Notes under the pieces: model-generated
Told to the model about the DNA's origin: nothing
What the model saw: the letters and a program-made list of their open reading frames with translations, nothing else
The model's database searches: none
Made by a program: the position numbers and the translations under genes
Source: Paenibacillus sp. FSL H8-0537
GTDB lineage: Bacteria; Bacillota; Bacilli; Paenibacillales; Paenibacillaceae
Reading direction: 5' to 3'
DNA: 64,000 nucleotides
Assembly (NCBI RefSeq): GCF_038051995.1
Contig: NZ_CP150290.1
Location: 2,470,001-2,534,000, forward strand
In this document: positions 1 to 10,143 of the stretch, piece after piece
How positions within the stretch are numbered: the first letter of the stretch is position 1
Layout: each line of letters begins with the position of its first letter

Positions 1-111
1 ATATAGTGAAAAAGAATAAAATCTAATTTAATCTTTGGAGCAGTATTTATTATCGAAAGATGGGGACAATGATTTATCAATAAACTGTATTTTTAAGAGA
101 GGGTTGAAAAG

Positions 112-402
112 ATGAACTATGATGATATTTATAAATTACATTTACAATTGCTAAGCATTTACGAAAAGAATGAGCAATCCTCTAGTCCTTTCCAGCAGGA
201 AATTAATTATTACAAGAAACAACTATGTATGTTTACTCAAGACAACATTCAGAGGATTTTTGTTTTAAACCAATTAATAAAAATCCATGAGAAGACTCGA
301 GAAGTCCTAGTAAGTAGCTGTGCAAACCAGTATTTTTCTAAAGATGTAGCAGTTGATAATAACCCACGTATAGAAGGTATTTGTATTCTTAAAGTCCATT
401 GA
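112..402 (+). CDS. Hypothetical protein, 96 aa, probably truncated
   Basis: I do not recognise this protein. It is a small soluble, largely helical sequence with no signal peptide, membrane segment or known motif. The start is supported by an AGAGAGGG ribosome binding site about 8 bases upstream of the ATG. Its last codons run into the end of a decayed IS4-family transposase that begins near 385 on the other strand, so the original C-terminus may have been replaced by insertion-sequence DNA. It could be a remnant of a longer gene. Being coding at all is only moderately likely. Confidence 0.4.
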   Translation: MNYDDIYKLHLQLLSIYEKNEQSSSPFQQEINYYKKQLCMFTQDNIQRIFVLNQLIKIHEKTREVLVSSCANQYFSKDVAVDNNPRIEGICILKVH

Positions 403-1055
403 CCATACTGAAGCCAGATTAACTCCGCCAGCCAGCGCATGAGATGTAGAGGTGTTTCACCTTCGTTTCCAACTTCACCAGCACGAGCAAAACGAGCAAA
501 CAGAAGGCTATGAGAGCGATCCAAATTTGATCGGTAGCAGCCTGTTCACTCGTCCCATAAGGATGACTGATCTGCAAGTGCTGCTTCATTCACTTGAAAA
601 AGGTCTCGTTTGCCCAGCGACTGCTGTACATCTCGCTAATCACATCACATGTAAAGTAGAAGCGGTTCGTTAACAGAAAGAGCAGGTACCCTTCGCGAGG
701 TATGATTCACCTTCTTCTGATGAGAGCCGATTCGGACGTAGCAATCGGCCGATACTAGGCTCCCTTAGGGACATCTCTCTTCTCCAAAAGCTCAATGAGA
801 GTATTTCGGGATCCACTTGTTTATGCTTGCTGCTGAGCTGTGTGGCAAAATGGAAGTTAGCCCTAGCTCGCGTTGCAGTTCTTCGCACAGGATATCGTCA
901 ACAATGTGGCGCAAGTCTTCACGGCTGTGCAACTGAGCAAACAGAAACAGTTTGAGATAGGCGGTAGTCGTCAGCTTTTTCGTGTATATATCCTACTAGC
1001 CGTCCGCGACAGCGGTTGTGAACATTTTTGTGCAAATCGGTGCACTTCATTTACT
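385..1055 (-). pseudogene. IS4-family transposase remnant (frameshifted, deleted)
   Basis: Read on the minus strand, pieces of a DDE transposase of the IS4 family appear in order but in different frames. An N-terminal part near 1000-880 reads like KLTTTAYLKLFLFAQL and HIVDDILCEELQRELGLTS. The C-terminal part near 700-385 reads like FYFTCDVISEMYSSRW, then MKQHLQISHPYGTSEQAA and QIWIALIAFCLLVLL. A conserved Trp codon has become a stop just before MKQHL. The middle, which should hold the first catalytic aspartates, is too short, so an internal deletion is likely. The element cannot encode an active transposase. Family assignment is from recalled sequence patterns. Confidence 0.7.
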
Positions 1056-1320
1056 AAATGAAGGAAAGAGCGTATGAAAAATTTACGAATTGCATAATTT
1101 GAATATATTTCTTGGGATGATTATTCCATTAAATGAAGCTTTCTCTAGTAAATTGAGTAGGGGAAATTCAACTCTCTGATACTGGGACTACTAATGTATA
1201 TCCATGTTTTGCTTTTTTTGTGGATAATCACGGGTCTTTTGGAAGGGATGATGTCTCCTTTTGTCGAAATAATATACGTTAGTTCATGTCATGAAAAAAT
1301 AAGGTTATTACTAATAGGAA

Positions 1321-1831
1321 TGATAATGACATTTAATAAATACAAAGGGAAGACTACTGAAGAAGTTTATCTAACGGACCCTAGTTATTTCTCTTGGATG
1401 AGAGAAGGGCTTGATAAATAAGCCTGAGTATCAGGGATTTGTGGAAACGATTCCGTATGATTATCCACAAGGATTCGAATGGGAGGTTGATATCCGAAGT
1501 GGGTATCAGTGCTGGAAATATAAGAATGCGTTGAACTTATTTCTGATGTTTAATCCTAAGAGTGAAAATAAGCTAAGAAACGGGTACCCGATAATTAGTG
1601 ATCTCGCTTATAGTAAACCAAAACCGTTAATCCATCTCGCAAAAGAACACGGGGTTCAACTTGACAAACGTTATAGTAAGGAAACAGGGTCAATGTATGT
1701 TATGCATATCTGTCCCCACTAAAATGCATCAAGTGGATAACTACGTTGTTGAAGATAATGAACAAAAAACTACATTCATAGGAAGGATCCAGATTGTTTT
1801 TGCTAATGGTGTTTGGAAAGAAAAATTATAA
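1321..1831 (+). pseudogene. Frameshifted zinc-ribbon / ExoX-C-like protein
   Basis: Three pieces in different frames look like one decayed gene. The first (about 1325-1421) reads FNKYKGKTTEEVYLTDPSYF, a pattern typical of the short ExoX C-terminal-like or DUF3820-like module. The second (1411-1722) has GYQCWKYKNA and ends in MYVMHICPH, resembling a protein with two cysteine pairs in which CWKC and CPHC have each lost a cysteine. The third (about 1740-1831) continues as QVDNYVVEDNEQKTT and ends at TAA. A frame change near 1411 and a stop plus frame change after the CPH motif separate them. Function is unknown; the zinc-ribbon reading is inference from residue spacing. Confidence 0.45.
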
Positions 1832-2110
1832 AATACTGTTTATATATGAGAGTACACCAATAGGGAAGTCAATTAATTTATTTCTTAATAATAAGTATCA
1901 TTTCGCGATACAAGTGTCAATATGAGTTTATACGAATACTATTCTAATTCGTCAAAAATTACTATATGCAATCTATAACGCTAGGTCAGAATTAAATAGA
2001 ACAGCTCCAAAACAAGGATACATCTAAAATGAATTTTAATAGAGGAATTTAATTAGAAAGTACGTGTACCAAGGCTAATGTAAAACTGAGAAGCTGAAGG
2101 GAAGAGTCAT

Positions 2111-4162
2111 ATGTTTATATCCAACATCCAGTTAGAAAATTATCGGAATTTTAAAAATAAAGTTATCACTTTCTACGATGGCATTAATGTAATCATTGGT
2201 CATAACAATGCCGGGAAAACAAACCTTATTGAGGCTCTAGCTTTAGTCTTAAATTCCAATGGGAAAAAGAGATTGGACATACACGATTTTAATAAGAGTA
2301 TCTCACTGGACGAGTTGAAATCTGGCCCTCCAAAAATTCGTATAAGTGTGACTATAAAACAAAGTGATAACGAAGATCTTAATTCCGATGATTTGGTGAC
2401 AGTAGCAAATTGGTTAACTAAACTTGAGGAGCCATATGAATCAGTATTAACATATGAGTTCCATCTTCCTGAGAAAGAATCTGAAAAGTATGTAGCATCT
2501 CTTGCCAGTGCAATCGATATAGATAGAGCTTGGAAAATAATTCAACAGGATTTTTTGAGGCTTTATATTTATAAAATATGGGGAGGCAATATTGTTACTC
2601 AAACCGTAGCTGATAGCGAATCGTTACAAAAATTTGATTTTCAGTTCTTAGATGCGATCCGAGATGTTGAACGAGATATGCTTTCAGGTAAGAACACGCT
2701 TCTTAGAGACGTATTAGACTTCTTTATGGATTACGATATAAAATCAGACCTAACAAAAGCAGATACACAAAAACTAGGAGAAATAAAGCTCAAAAAGCAA
2801 AGTTTTTCTGATGCAGCGGAGTCATTACTTTTTAATCTTTCAGAGAGAATGCGACTTGGGAAGGAACAGATTTTATCTTATGCTAAAGAAACAGGTGCAT
2901 CCTTTAATAAAGCAGAACCCAATTTTGAAGGAAGTATATCTGATGTTGAGATGTTTTCAGCCCTAAAATTAATTGTAGAATATGAAACTGGAATCAAAAT
3001 CCCAGCAACCCATAACGGACTAGGCTACAATAACTTGATCTTTATGTCATTGTTATTATCTAAAATGCAGGTGAGTTCAGATGGAAGCTATTTGGGTAGT
3101 AATGCTAAAGTGTTTCCTATTTTAGCAATTGAAGAACCAGAGGCTCACTTACATCCAGCTATGCAATATCAGTTTTTAAAATTTTTGTTGAAAAACAAGG
3201 AAGATAAGAAAGTCAGACAAATATTTGTAACTACTCATTCAACCCATATTACATCTTCTGTTTCTTTAGATGAATTGATCTGTTTGCATAATGAAATAGG
3301 GGAAACAAGTGTAGGGTATCCAGGAAAAGTATTTCAGGATAATGAAAAAAGTAAAAAATATGTACAACGATTTCTTGATGCAACTAAATCAGATATGCTA
3401 TTTTCACAAAAAGTGATCTTTGTAGAAGGAATTGCTGAACAACTGTTATTACCGATTTTAGCAAGATATCTAGGTTTTTCATTAGAGGAGAATCATGTAG
3501 CTGTTATTAATGTTGGTGGAAGATATTTTGAGCATTTTCTGTATTTGTTTAATCTTAATAATCCATATGCCGTAAATAAAAAAATAGCATGTGTAACAGA
3601 TAGGGATCCTGAAAGAAAGAGGAGAGTAAAGGGATCAAGTTACAGTATGTGTTACCCTTTTGAATACAATGTCCAAAGAGATGTGTATGAATATAAGCAT
3701 AATCCTTCTTTTAGTCTATATCCGCCTGATGGATATTCTAATATTGCAATTTTTAGTCAAGATGAAAAGGAAGGGAAAACATTTGAATATGATTTGGTTT
3801 TACACAATCCTTCGCTAGAAATACTAGTTACTAATTCTATGAAAAATCAAGAGGAAATAAAAAAATTAATGAGATTATTTAAGAACGATGCAGAGTTATC
3901 AGACTATGAACTTATTGTAAGAGAAAGTGAAGAGAATAAAAGAATTCTGGAAAGTATAAACTTGAATACTTCATGGACTAAAGATCAAAAGGCAAGAGCT
4001 CTTATTGCATCTCGTTATCTGAATTCTGTTGGAAAAGGAGAAAATGCTTTAGATTTAGCTTATGTACTTACGGATAATTTTAATAAGAAAGGGAAAGATG
4101 GGTTTCAAGAATTTATCGTCCCAAACTATATAAAGGAAGCCATTACATGGATACTTCAATGA
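2111..4162 (+). CDS. OLD-family ATPase/TOPRIM nuclease, Gabija GajA-like
   Basis: A 683-residue cytosolic ATPase fused to a TOPRIM nuclease. The N-terminus has the SMC/RecF-like start with a Walker A motif GHNNAGKT at residues 30-37. The Walker B region [10 protein letters not shown] lies near 340-350, followed by an H-loop VTTHSTH. A TOPRIM domain follows, with the invariant Glu in FVEG near 438 and the acidic pair in TDRD near 497-499. Together with the overlapping downstream UvrD helicase this matches the two-gene Gabija anti-phage arrangement, in which GajA nicks DNA when nucleotides are depleted. It is about 100 residues longer than the well-studied GajA (about 578 aa). The start follows a GAAGGGAAG ribosome binding site. 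An ungrouped OLD nuclease is the alternative. Confidence 0.82.
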   Translation: MFISNIQLENYRNFKNKVITFYDGINVIIGHNNAGKTNLIEALALVLNSNGKKRLDIHDFNKSISLDELKSGPPKIRISVTIKQSDNEDLNSDDLVTVANWLTKLEEPYESVLTYEFHLPEKESEKYVASLASAIDIDRAWKIIQQDFLRLYIYKIWGGNIVTQTVADSESLQKFDFQFLDAIRDVERDMLSGKNTLLRDVLDFFMDYDIKSDLTKADTQKLGEIKLKKQSFSDAAESLLFNLSERMRLGKEQILSYAKETGASFNKAEPNFEGSISDVEMFSALKLIVEYETGIKIPATHNGLGYNNLIFMSLLLSKMQVSSDGSYLGSNAKVFPILAIEEPEAHLHPAMQYQFLKFLLKNKEDKKVRQIFVTTHSTHITSSVSLDELICLHNEIGETSVGYPGKVFQDNEKSKKYVQRFLDATKSDMLFSQKVIFVEGIAEQLLLPILARYLGFSLEENHVAVINVGGRYFEHFLYLFNLNNPYAVNKKIACVTDRDPERKRRVKGSSYSMCYPFEYNVQRDVYEYKHNPSFSLYPPDGYSNIAIFSQDEKEGKTFEYDLVLHNPSLEILVTNSMKNQEEIKKLMRLFKNDAELSDYELIVRESEENKRILESINLNTSWTKDQKARALIASRYLNSVGKGENALDLAYVLTDNFNKKGKDGFQEFIVPNYIKEAITWILQ

Positions 4163-5946
4163 TAGAAATAAACTCGGAGACTTCAATACCTATTGAAAAT
4201 CACTTTCGTATAGCCGCTGGGCCAGGAGCTGGTAAAACCTATTGGCTCGTGCAGCATATAAAAAACGTATTGCATCATACCCAAAGACTAAAAAAATCGC
4301 GTAAAATTGCGTGTATTACTTACACCAATGTTGCAGTAGAAACCATTTTAAATCGATTAGGCACTAATGTTAATCAGGTAGAAGTTTCTACTCTACATAG
4401 TTTTTTATATAAACACATTTTGAAGCCTTACGCTTCATATCTCGAAAACGAATATGAATTGAATGTGACAGAAATGGATGGACATGAAGATACAGTAGTT
4501 CATTTTAAGAAAGTAAAGTATTGGATTGAAAATCACCCCAATGTTGATCGATTAAAACATCCATATTCAGTGAACCAATTAATTAAGCGGGAAGAAAATA
4601 CAATATCTCTCACTCGGTGGTTACATCACTTGATGTATCGATTAGATGAACATGGAAACCTTACAATCACTGGGGATGATAAACAAGCATATAGAATTGA
4701 AAAAAATGGTGATAAGGAAGTAAGAAAATATCTGAATAAAAGTTGTTTAGATATTCTCGGTTCAGATTTACTAACATACAAGAAACTTTATTGGTCAAAT
4801 GGTATTGTCAATCATAGTGATGTACTTTTCTTGAGCTATCAGCTTCTTAAGAACCACTCGTTTATTTTAAGTGTTTTACGGGCGAAATTCCCTTATCTAT
4901 ATATTGATGAATTTCAAGATACAAATCCAATCCAAGTGGAGATTCTAAAACTTATAGGTGCGGAGGAAACAATTGTTGGAATCATTGGAGATGAAGCTCA
5001 ATCCATTTATGGCTTTCAAGGCGCCGACCCAAGCCAATTTGCCTCCTTTTCGTTACCTGGTTTGCTGGAGTACGTTATGAAGGATAATAGAAGAAGTGCA
5101 AATTCCATTGTTGATCTACTGAACATAACTCGAAAAGATATAGAGCAAAACAAGTATAGGAATATTACTGGGGATAAGCCCATCCTTTTACTTGGGGAAA
5201 GGATCGCTGCGTTACTAAAGGCAAGAGAACTCTGCGGTGATGGTGAAGAGCTCTACTCATTATCACGTGATAACCCAACATCAAATGCAATGAGAAGAAA
5301 TTTATACGGAGAAGTATCGAATGATAAGCTACTTGAAGAACTCTTAGATATTGATAAATCGTCTAGCAGTAATAAGTATAGAAGCAGGGTGATTGTCAGT
5401 TGCTTAAAAGCCGTTGAACATGCACGTGAAGGAGATATAAAAAAAGCAATTAAGGAACTTGAAGATATCTACAAAGATATTAACAATAAAGAAAAAAGAA
5501 CAAAACAGGCATTAAAGTCGCTTTTTTTACTTTTGAAAGAATACGATGATTATAAGGATAAATCTCTCTATGAATTCTATACATTTATAAAAAATGAAGT
5601 AAAAACAGAGATATCTAAATTGGGGAAGGGGGCAGCTACAACATTTTACGAGAGTTATATGTATGAGCAATTAGCCATCTGTGTGAATTTTACTGATGAT
5701 AATAGTAAACACAGGACTATTCATAAATCAAAGGGAGATGAATTCGATAATGTACTTATTGTTTTTAAATCTTCAGCTGAATTAGATGTATTTATAAAGC
5801 CGGATTTAAAAAATAATGAAGAACACAGAATTAACTACGTTGCTTTAAGTAGGGCACGAGAACGCATCTTTGTGAATGTCCCATCAATCAATGATGATCT
5901 TCGAACAAAATTAATTCGAATATTTAACATAGTAACCGTTGTGTAA
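4147..5946 (+). CDS. UvrD/Rep-like helicase, Gabija GajB-like
   Basis: A 599-residue superfamily 1A helicase. Visible motifs in order are Walker A GPGAGKT (25-31), motif II DEFQDT (near 254), motif [16 protein letters not shown] (near 280), motif [12 protein letters not shown], motif [12 protein letters not shown] (near 525) and motif [14 protein letters not shown]. All key residues look intact. The ATG at 4147 has AAGGAAG at a spacing of seven and overlaps the end of the upstream nuclease gene by 16 bases. A second ATG at 4159 would make an ATGA overlap but lacks its own site. The tight overlap implies translational coupling and a joint complex, as in Gabija. It is about 100 residues longer than typical GajB (about 494 aa). 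Confidence 0.82.
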   Translation: MDTSMIEINSETSIPIENHFRIAAGPGAGKTYWLVQHIKNVLHHTQRLKKSRKIACITYTNVAVETILNRLGTNVNQVEVSTLHSFLYKHILKPYASYLENEYELNVTEMDGHEDTVVHFKKVKYWIENHPNVDRLKHPYSVNQLIKREENTISLTRWLHHLMYRLDEHGNLTITGDDKQAYRIEKNGDKEVRKYLNKSCLDILGSDLLTYKKLYWSNGIVNHSDVLFLSYQLLKNHSFILSVLRAKFPYLYIDEFQDTNPIQVEILKLIGAEETIVGIIGDEAQSIYGFQGADPSQFASFSLPGLLEYVMKDNRRSANSIVDLLNITRKDIEQNKYRNITGDKPILLLGERIAALLKARELCGDGEELYSLSRDNPTSNAMRRNLYGEVSNDKLLEELLDIDKSSSSNKYRSRVIVSCLKAVEHAREGDIKKAIKELEDIYKDINNKEKRTKQALKSLFLLLKEYDDYKDKSLYEFYTFIKNEVKTEISKLGKGAATTFYESYMYEQLAICVNFTDDNSKHRTIHKSKGDEFDNVLIVFKSSAELDVFIKPDLKNNEEHRINYVALSRARERIFVNVPSINDDLRTKLIRIFNIVTVV

Positions 5947-5973
5947 ATTATAATTGGGGATTGAGAATGTTAT

Positions 5974-6162
5974 CTTATGGTTCCATTAGTTAAGCAGCAC
6001 ATTAATCGTTTTGGAACCGTTCCTTCTGCAGCAACAGATCGTGGCTTTGCCATCCTGCTCAACGAAAAGATCATCTAGACATGAGGGTAAATAGAGTGAG
6101 CAAGCTGACTATTTGCATGAATAGCAAGATGCCAATGAAACAACACGAGAAGCAGTCGTAGT
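5974..6162 (+). pseudogene. ISNCY-like transposase fragment
   Basis: A short stretch reads VPLVKQHINRFGTVPSAATD, then RGFAILLNEKI, shifts frame after the isoleucine, and continues DMRVNRVSKL. This resembles the catalytic region of ISNCY-type transposases, where a line like ATDRGFxxxxNEKxLEDMGVxRVSLP is common. Only about 60 codons remain, with no start, ends or full DDE set. It is a dead relic between the Gabija-like pair and the next gene. The family call rests on pattern memory and is tentative. Confidence 0.45.
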
Positions 6163-6454
6163 TTCAACCTATACAGCTTTTTAGTGAGTCTAATGAAGCC
6201 CAAACTAGGTTATTGAAATGAAAATATCGCTTAATTTTTAGACAGTACAGGGACTTACTTCTTTTAAAACCTTGATCACCTTTGAAATCTGGTTCCATAA
6301 CCTTAGAGAGCGGCGTATAAGAGTGAAAAAGTGAAGATAAAAAGAGTTGGTAATTAGTTCTGTAAGAAAGAGTTATGTTATGGGGGTTACTTGCGTTATG
6401 TAATTGACGCATGTTTTAAGTGACAGAGTATGAAAGGGAAAGGGAGAAAGGATC

Positions 6455-6988
6455 ATGTATGAATTAACAGAATTAAAAAAATGGGTTTCTGAGATATCAC
6501 AAGATTATTTGTTTTATCTTTACAAGCGTAATAAAGATTTTCCATGGTGCTGTCATACTTCAGCAAATCTAATAACCTCATATCTAAATCATCATTTTGG
6601 AGATAATATTTATCACAAGTACATAGAAACCTTGAAAAGCAGTCATGGTTGGACACAGGGGTCAGACTTTGTAATAGATTTTACTAATTTCCAATTTTAC
6701 ATGGTTGATGATGATAAGAAAAGAATAGATAAACAAGGTCTAGATAAAGAACAATTGATGGATATATTAACACCTTATTTTGAAATTAGAAGCCCCATTT
6801 CTGTATCAGGGGATATTTTATTTAAAGAACTAACAATACAAACCCATGCTGATAATATGGATCTGTATGGCCAAGAGTTTGTTGATATAAACAATACTCC
6901 CTTATCGAAGAAACACTTCTGGTATTACTTAAGAAAAGCGCATAACCCAGTTAATAATAAAATAGTGAAAAACGGGTATTACGGTTAA
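6455..6988 (+). CDS. Small papain/transglutaminase-like hypothetical protein
   Basis: A 177-residue soluble protein that I cannot name. The order of candidate catalytic residues is Cys32/Cys33 in WCCHTSANLI, His64 in SSHGWTQGSD and Asp75 in VIDFTNFQF. This resembles the Cys-His-Asp layout of papain or transglutaminase folds, in which a Cys leads a helix and a His-x-Trp lies on a strand before an acidic residue. There is no signal peptide or membrane segment, so it would act in the cytosol. A clear GGAGAAAGG ribosome binding site precedes the ATG. It sits alone in a defence island, about 310 bases before the proteasome-like gene. Enzyme activity is inference only. Confidence 0.6.
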   Translation: MYELTELKKWVSEISQDYLFYLYKRNKDFPWCCHTSANLITSYLNHHFGDNIYHKYIETLKSSHGWTQGSDFVIDFTNFQFYMVDDDKKRIDKQGLDKEQLMDILTPYFEIRSPISVSGDILFKELTIQTHADNMDLYGQEFVDINNTPLSKKHFWYYLRKAHNPVNNKIVKNGYYG

Positions 6989-7299
6989 AGTTATTACGAT
7001 AAATAGTCAAAAATCACAGATGCAAACGGAGAAATGGATCAACCCTGTTTTTGGGAGGTTTAATTCCACCTGTCTGGTGATTAAAAGTCATGTACTAGGA
7101 TGATGAAACTCTGAAGCACTAGGATGAACCATGAATTTAAATGTTCTGTACATTAGTTTCGGGAAGAATTTGTTAGATTTTAATTTGAACAATTTATTAA
7201 CTAAATTAATTAATTTGTAAATAATCTTTTTGCATCAAATGATAAATTATAACCAACAACTTTTGGTCTTAGAATAGGTGTAATGAAGGAGTTATCCTT
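6989..7299. other. Intergenic, 311 bases, no gene seen
   Basis: AT-rich spacer between the papain-like and proteasome-like genes. I see no coding fragment or strong terminator. The only clear signal is AAGGAG just before the ATG at 7300. Confidence 0.5.
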
Positions 7300-8475
7300 A
7301 TGACAATTGCTTTATTATTTTGTAACGGTCAGGAAGCCTTCTTTCTTCATGATTTACGCATCACACATAATATTGGAAAACAGATAGATGCAATGATGAA
7401 ATATGCTTCTTTTGGAAGGCGGATTGGAATATTTTTTGCAGGTGATGTAGCCACATTTAAACGACTTATTCCCTATATACGTACAATAGAACCTCAAGTG
7501 AATATAAACAACGTAGTAGATCCTGATGGACCACTATCGAAACAAATAGAAAGTTATATGATGAAAAATCCGGATAATCTATCTGGAAAGCGCCAAGTTG
7601 ATTTACTTGGTTTTATTATTGATCATAAGAAGAAAGCCAATCAGTGCTTTCATGTAAAAGCAGAATTGAGAATGGGGAGTATTATTTCACAAGTTAAACA
7701 TAATGAAGCTCTCGTCATAGGATCTGGATTAGGAATACCTGATGTTTCATTGAAAATAACTAATATAGTTAATGATGCGCTTAGACGAGGTGCTGATTTA
7801 GATACTTGTCTTAACGCAGCAAGAATTCATCTTAAGGATATAATTCAACGATGTGGAGCATCAACATATTCCAAGCTTGGAATCTCACCTGTTTTTGTGG
7901 GTTCAATTCTTAAACGAGGATATTTTAAAATGATTGGTGAACAAACAACAGGAGAGCGATTTAGCTCCGATTTTTCGCCGACTGGAGGAGTTCCCCCTGT
8001 GAGTTTTGACTACTCCCTGTATCGCAAGCGAGGTGCGATCTTTCTTGTAGATAACGTAACCAAGGACAAAATCATGGTTGATGAAGTGGAGTTCTATAAA
8101 GAGCGTCCTAATAGTGAATTGTTCGATCCTGAAAAATTGACTCAACTTTTCGATCCGTCTATTCATGCAAGTTCGAATGGTGTTGTTTATATTATCAATC
8201 AGTGGGTTACTGATGAGAAGAATATTTGGCGTACTATTGATAAAACTTATCTGACGAGCAAATATATATGTCATCCAGATTATACACGCTTAGCAGACTC
8301 AACTAAAAAAAATAAATCAATTAATGAAACTCGCAGATACATCCGTAGTGGAAAATATGGCATAATTGTACCGCCATACTTACAAGTAACATTTGAGCGT
8401 GATTTGTCTCAAAATCTCTTTAATCATCGTTGGCTTCTTAAACACATACAAAACTACTCAGAACTTTATCGTTAA
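7300..8475 (+). CDS. Proteasome beta-subunit-like Ntn hydrolase, 391 aa
   Basis: The protein begins Met-Thr-Ile-Ala. If Met is removed, Thr becomes residue 1, and Asp17 (in LHDLRIT), Arg19, Lys33 (in DAMMKY) and Gly47 (in FFAGDVA) fall at exactly the positions of the catalytic and structural residues of proteasome beta subunits and HslV. A later VIGSGLG (about 139-145) corresponds to the Ser129-Gly motif, followed by a helix-rich stretch ADLDTCLNAARIHLKD as in the family. An N-terminal-nucleophile protease or amidase fold is therefore likely. The length of 391 residues is far above the usual 175-250, so the last 180 or so form an unrecognised extra domain. No propeptide is seen. It lies among anti-phage genes with no ATPase partner directly beside it. 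The start has AAGGAG about eight bases upstream. Confidence 0.7.
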   Translation: MTIALLFCNGQEAFFLHDLRITHNIGKQIDAMMKYASFGRRIGIFFAGDVATFKRLIPYIRTIEPQVNINNVVDPDGPLSKQIESYMMKNPDNLSGKRQVDLLGFIIDHKKKANQCFHVKAELRMGSIISQVKHNEALVIGSGLGIPDVSLKITNIVNDALRRGADLDTCLNAARIHLKDIIQRCGASTYSKLGISPVFVGSILKRGYFKMIGEQTTGERFSSDFSPTGGVPPVSFDYSLYRKRGAIFLVDNVTKDKIMVDEVEFYKERPNSELFDPEKLTQLFDPSIHASSNGVVYIINQWVTDEKNIWRTIDKTYLTSKYICHPDYTRLADSTKKNKSINETRRYIRSGKYGIIVPPYLQVTFERDLSQNLFNHRWLLKHIQNYSELYR

Positions 8476-8482
8476 TTAATTC

Positions 8483-8653
8483 TTCAAAGAAAAAGCAAAA
8501 GAACGCTATAAAATTGAAGTGAAGAATAGTGAATTGAAGCATAGATATGGGTATGATATAGCCACTACCTCGGGTCTATTAGGGATGAAGATGCAAGGTG
8601 ACGTGGCGATATTCACGGCCAATGTGAAGCGGATATTGAAGCTAATGAAGTAG
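8483..8653 (+). pseudogene. IS1182-family transposase C-terminal fragment
   Basis: Fifty-seven codons in one frame read KAKERYKIEVKNSELKHRYG, then YDIATTSGLLGMKMQGDVAI and FTANVKRILKLMK, ending at TAG. This is the typical C-terminus of IS1182-family transposases. Nothing of the rest of the gene is visible upstream because the proteasome-like gene ends directly before it. It is a dead relic. Confidence 0.75.
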
Positions 8654-8674
8654 AATAGGGCAGATCATGCAAGT

Positions 8675-8721
8675 AACAAAGGTTAATTCTCATTCAATTT
8701 CGAATGGAATTAGCCTTTGTT
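8675..8721 (+). repeat. Inverted repeat after the IS1182 relic
   Basis: AACAAAGG and CCTTTGTT arms, with a further TTAATTC/GAATTA pairing inside, form an imperfect hairpin just downstream of the IS1182 C-terminal fragment. It could be the old element's terminator or its inverted end. There is no strong T run directly after it. Confidence 0.4.
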
Positions 8722-8925
8722 GGTTTGTAGCCCGTGTATTACATTAAAATCGTAAGATTTTCAGTGACCTCACGAGATGTAGGCTCTTTTTTTATTAAAG
8801 AAGTTAAAATTATTTTAAATAATGTTCATGGGTTGTATAAGTATGTAATTAGAACGTCTGTTTGGAAGGTGAAAAGGATAAAAATGTCGAAAAATGAAAT
8901 AAGATTATTTTAAGGAGGGATCATT

Positions 8926-10143
8926 ATGGAGGGTACCAAAAAACATACAGCTGCTGGTGCGATGGCTGGATATTTATTTCAACCAGAAAGAGCCCTCTAT
9001 TGGTTAGTGAAAAGTTCGGAGGGGGCTCAAGTTGGTATTGAGACAGAGGACGATATTGTGATAAAAACCCTTAACGACGATGTTACTGGTAGGGAGCAAG
9101 ACAAGCATTCTATTTCTGAGAATGTCCCATTTGGTGATAGTAGTAAGGATTTATGGAACACCCTAGGGATATGGTGTAAAGCAATAAAATCAAAAGAAGT
9201 AAATGCAGAAATATGTAAATTTCATCTGGTGACAAATAAGGTGCTACCTGATGGTATAGCAAAAAGGATGAGTAGGGCGGAGAATGAACTTCAGGCCAAG
9301 GCATGTGTAGACGAAATTCGTAAAAAAAGTGTATCGCTACCCAAGCAACTTGAGGGGATTTCCAATCAGGTGTGTCAGAGTGAAGATTCAATTCTAATAA
9401 AGATGATTAAAAATATTGTTGTTAGTGACAAAAATGATGGTACATATGGAAGCGAGTTAAAAGAGCAGATTCGCTCACTATTACTGGTTCCTTCAGATGT
9501 GCCTTTTGATGAAATTTATAATGGACTACTAGGTTGGGTACATGCATGTGCGTTGAATTCATGGAGAAACCGAATGCCAGCCTGGCTAAAAAGAGATTTA
9601 TTTGTTGTCTATTACCATAGATTATTAGCGAGATATAAAGTTCGACCATTTATGGAAACGGCAAGAAGTCTTCTTTCGGTTTCAGATGGCCAAAGGAACC
9701 ATCATATGAATGAATTATACGTGAGGCAATTATATCTACTTTCTATTGAACAAAATGATGATCTATTGATAGAGGCAATCGATGACTATTTATGTTGTAT
9801 GACGGAACGAACCCGTTTTAGTGTTGAGGGAAATCTTACAAAGCAAGATTTTGACCTCTTTGAAGAGTCTTTGACCAATCGTTGGCGGCTAATCCACTCC
9901 TCAAAGAAACAGGCATTCCGAATAAAAAAACGAAGTGCGGATGATGTACAGAGTTTAGGAGAACTTACCGGCCTTGAGGTCTTGGAAGAGACTCTTAACC
10001 ACCGGGAAAACTTAGCCGGAGTGCCTACAGAACAATTTTATCTAACGCGAGGTAGTTATCATCATTTAGCAAATCAGATGCTGGTTGGATGGCATCCAGA
10101 ATACAGTAACATTTTAGGGGGCAAAAATGACAAGGGTACATGA
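8926..10143 (+). CDS. ABC-3C system first component, nuclease-like N-terminus
   Basis: A 405-residue soluble protein, first of three overlapping genes. The N-terminus has the line GAMAGYLFQPERALYWL followed by VGIETEDDIVI and REQDKHSI, with Glu39, Asp42/43 and Gln58-x-Lys60. This resembles the Cap4/DUF4297-type restriction-endonuclease-like domain that opens many ABC three-component conflict systems. The remainder is helical with no motif I can name. The ATG follows a strong AAGGAGGG site. It overlaps the next gene by 17 bases, so the proteins are probably made together. It is likely the effector that the ATPase controls; nuclease activity is inferred from motif layout only. Confidence 0.65.
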   Translation: MEGTKKHTAAGAMAGYLFQPERALYWLVKSSEGAQVGIETEDDIVIKTLNDDVTGREQDKHSISENVPFGDSSKDLWNTLGIWCKAIKSKEVNAEICKFHLVTNKVLPDGIAKRMSRAENELQAKACVDEIRKKSVSLPKQLEGISNQVCQSEDSILIKMIKNIVVSDKNDGTYGSELKEQIRSLLLVPSDVPFDEIYNGLLGWVHACALNSWRNRMPAWLKRDLFVVYYHRLLARYKVRPFMETARSLLSVSDGQRNHHMNELYVRQLYLLSIEQNDDLLIEAIDDYLCCMTERTRFSVEGNLTKQDFDLFEESLTNRWRLIHSSKKQAFRIKKRSADDVQSLGELTGLEVLEETLNHRENLAGVPTEQFYLTRGSYHHLANQMLVGWHPEYSNILGGKNDKGT

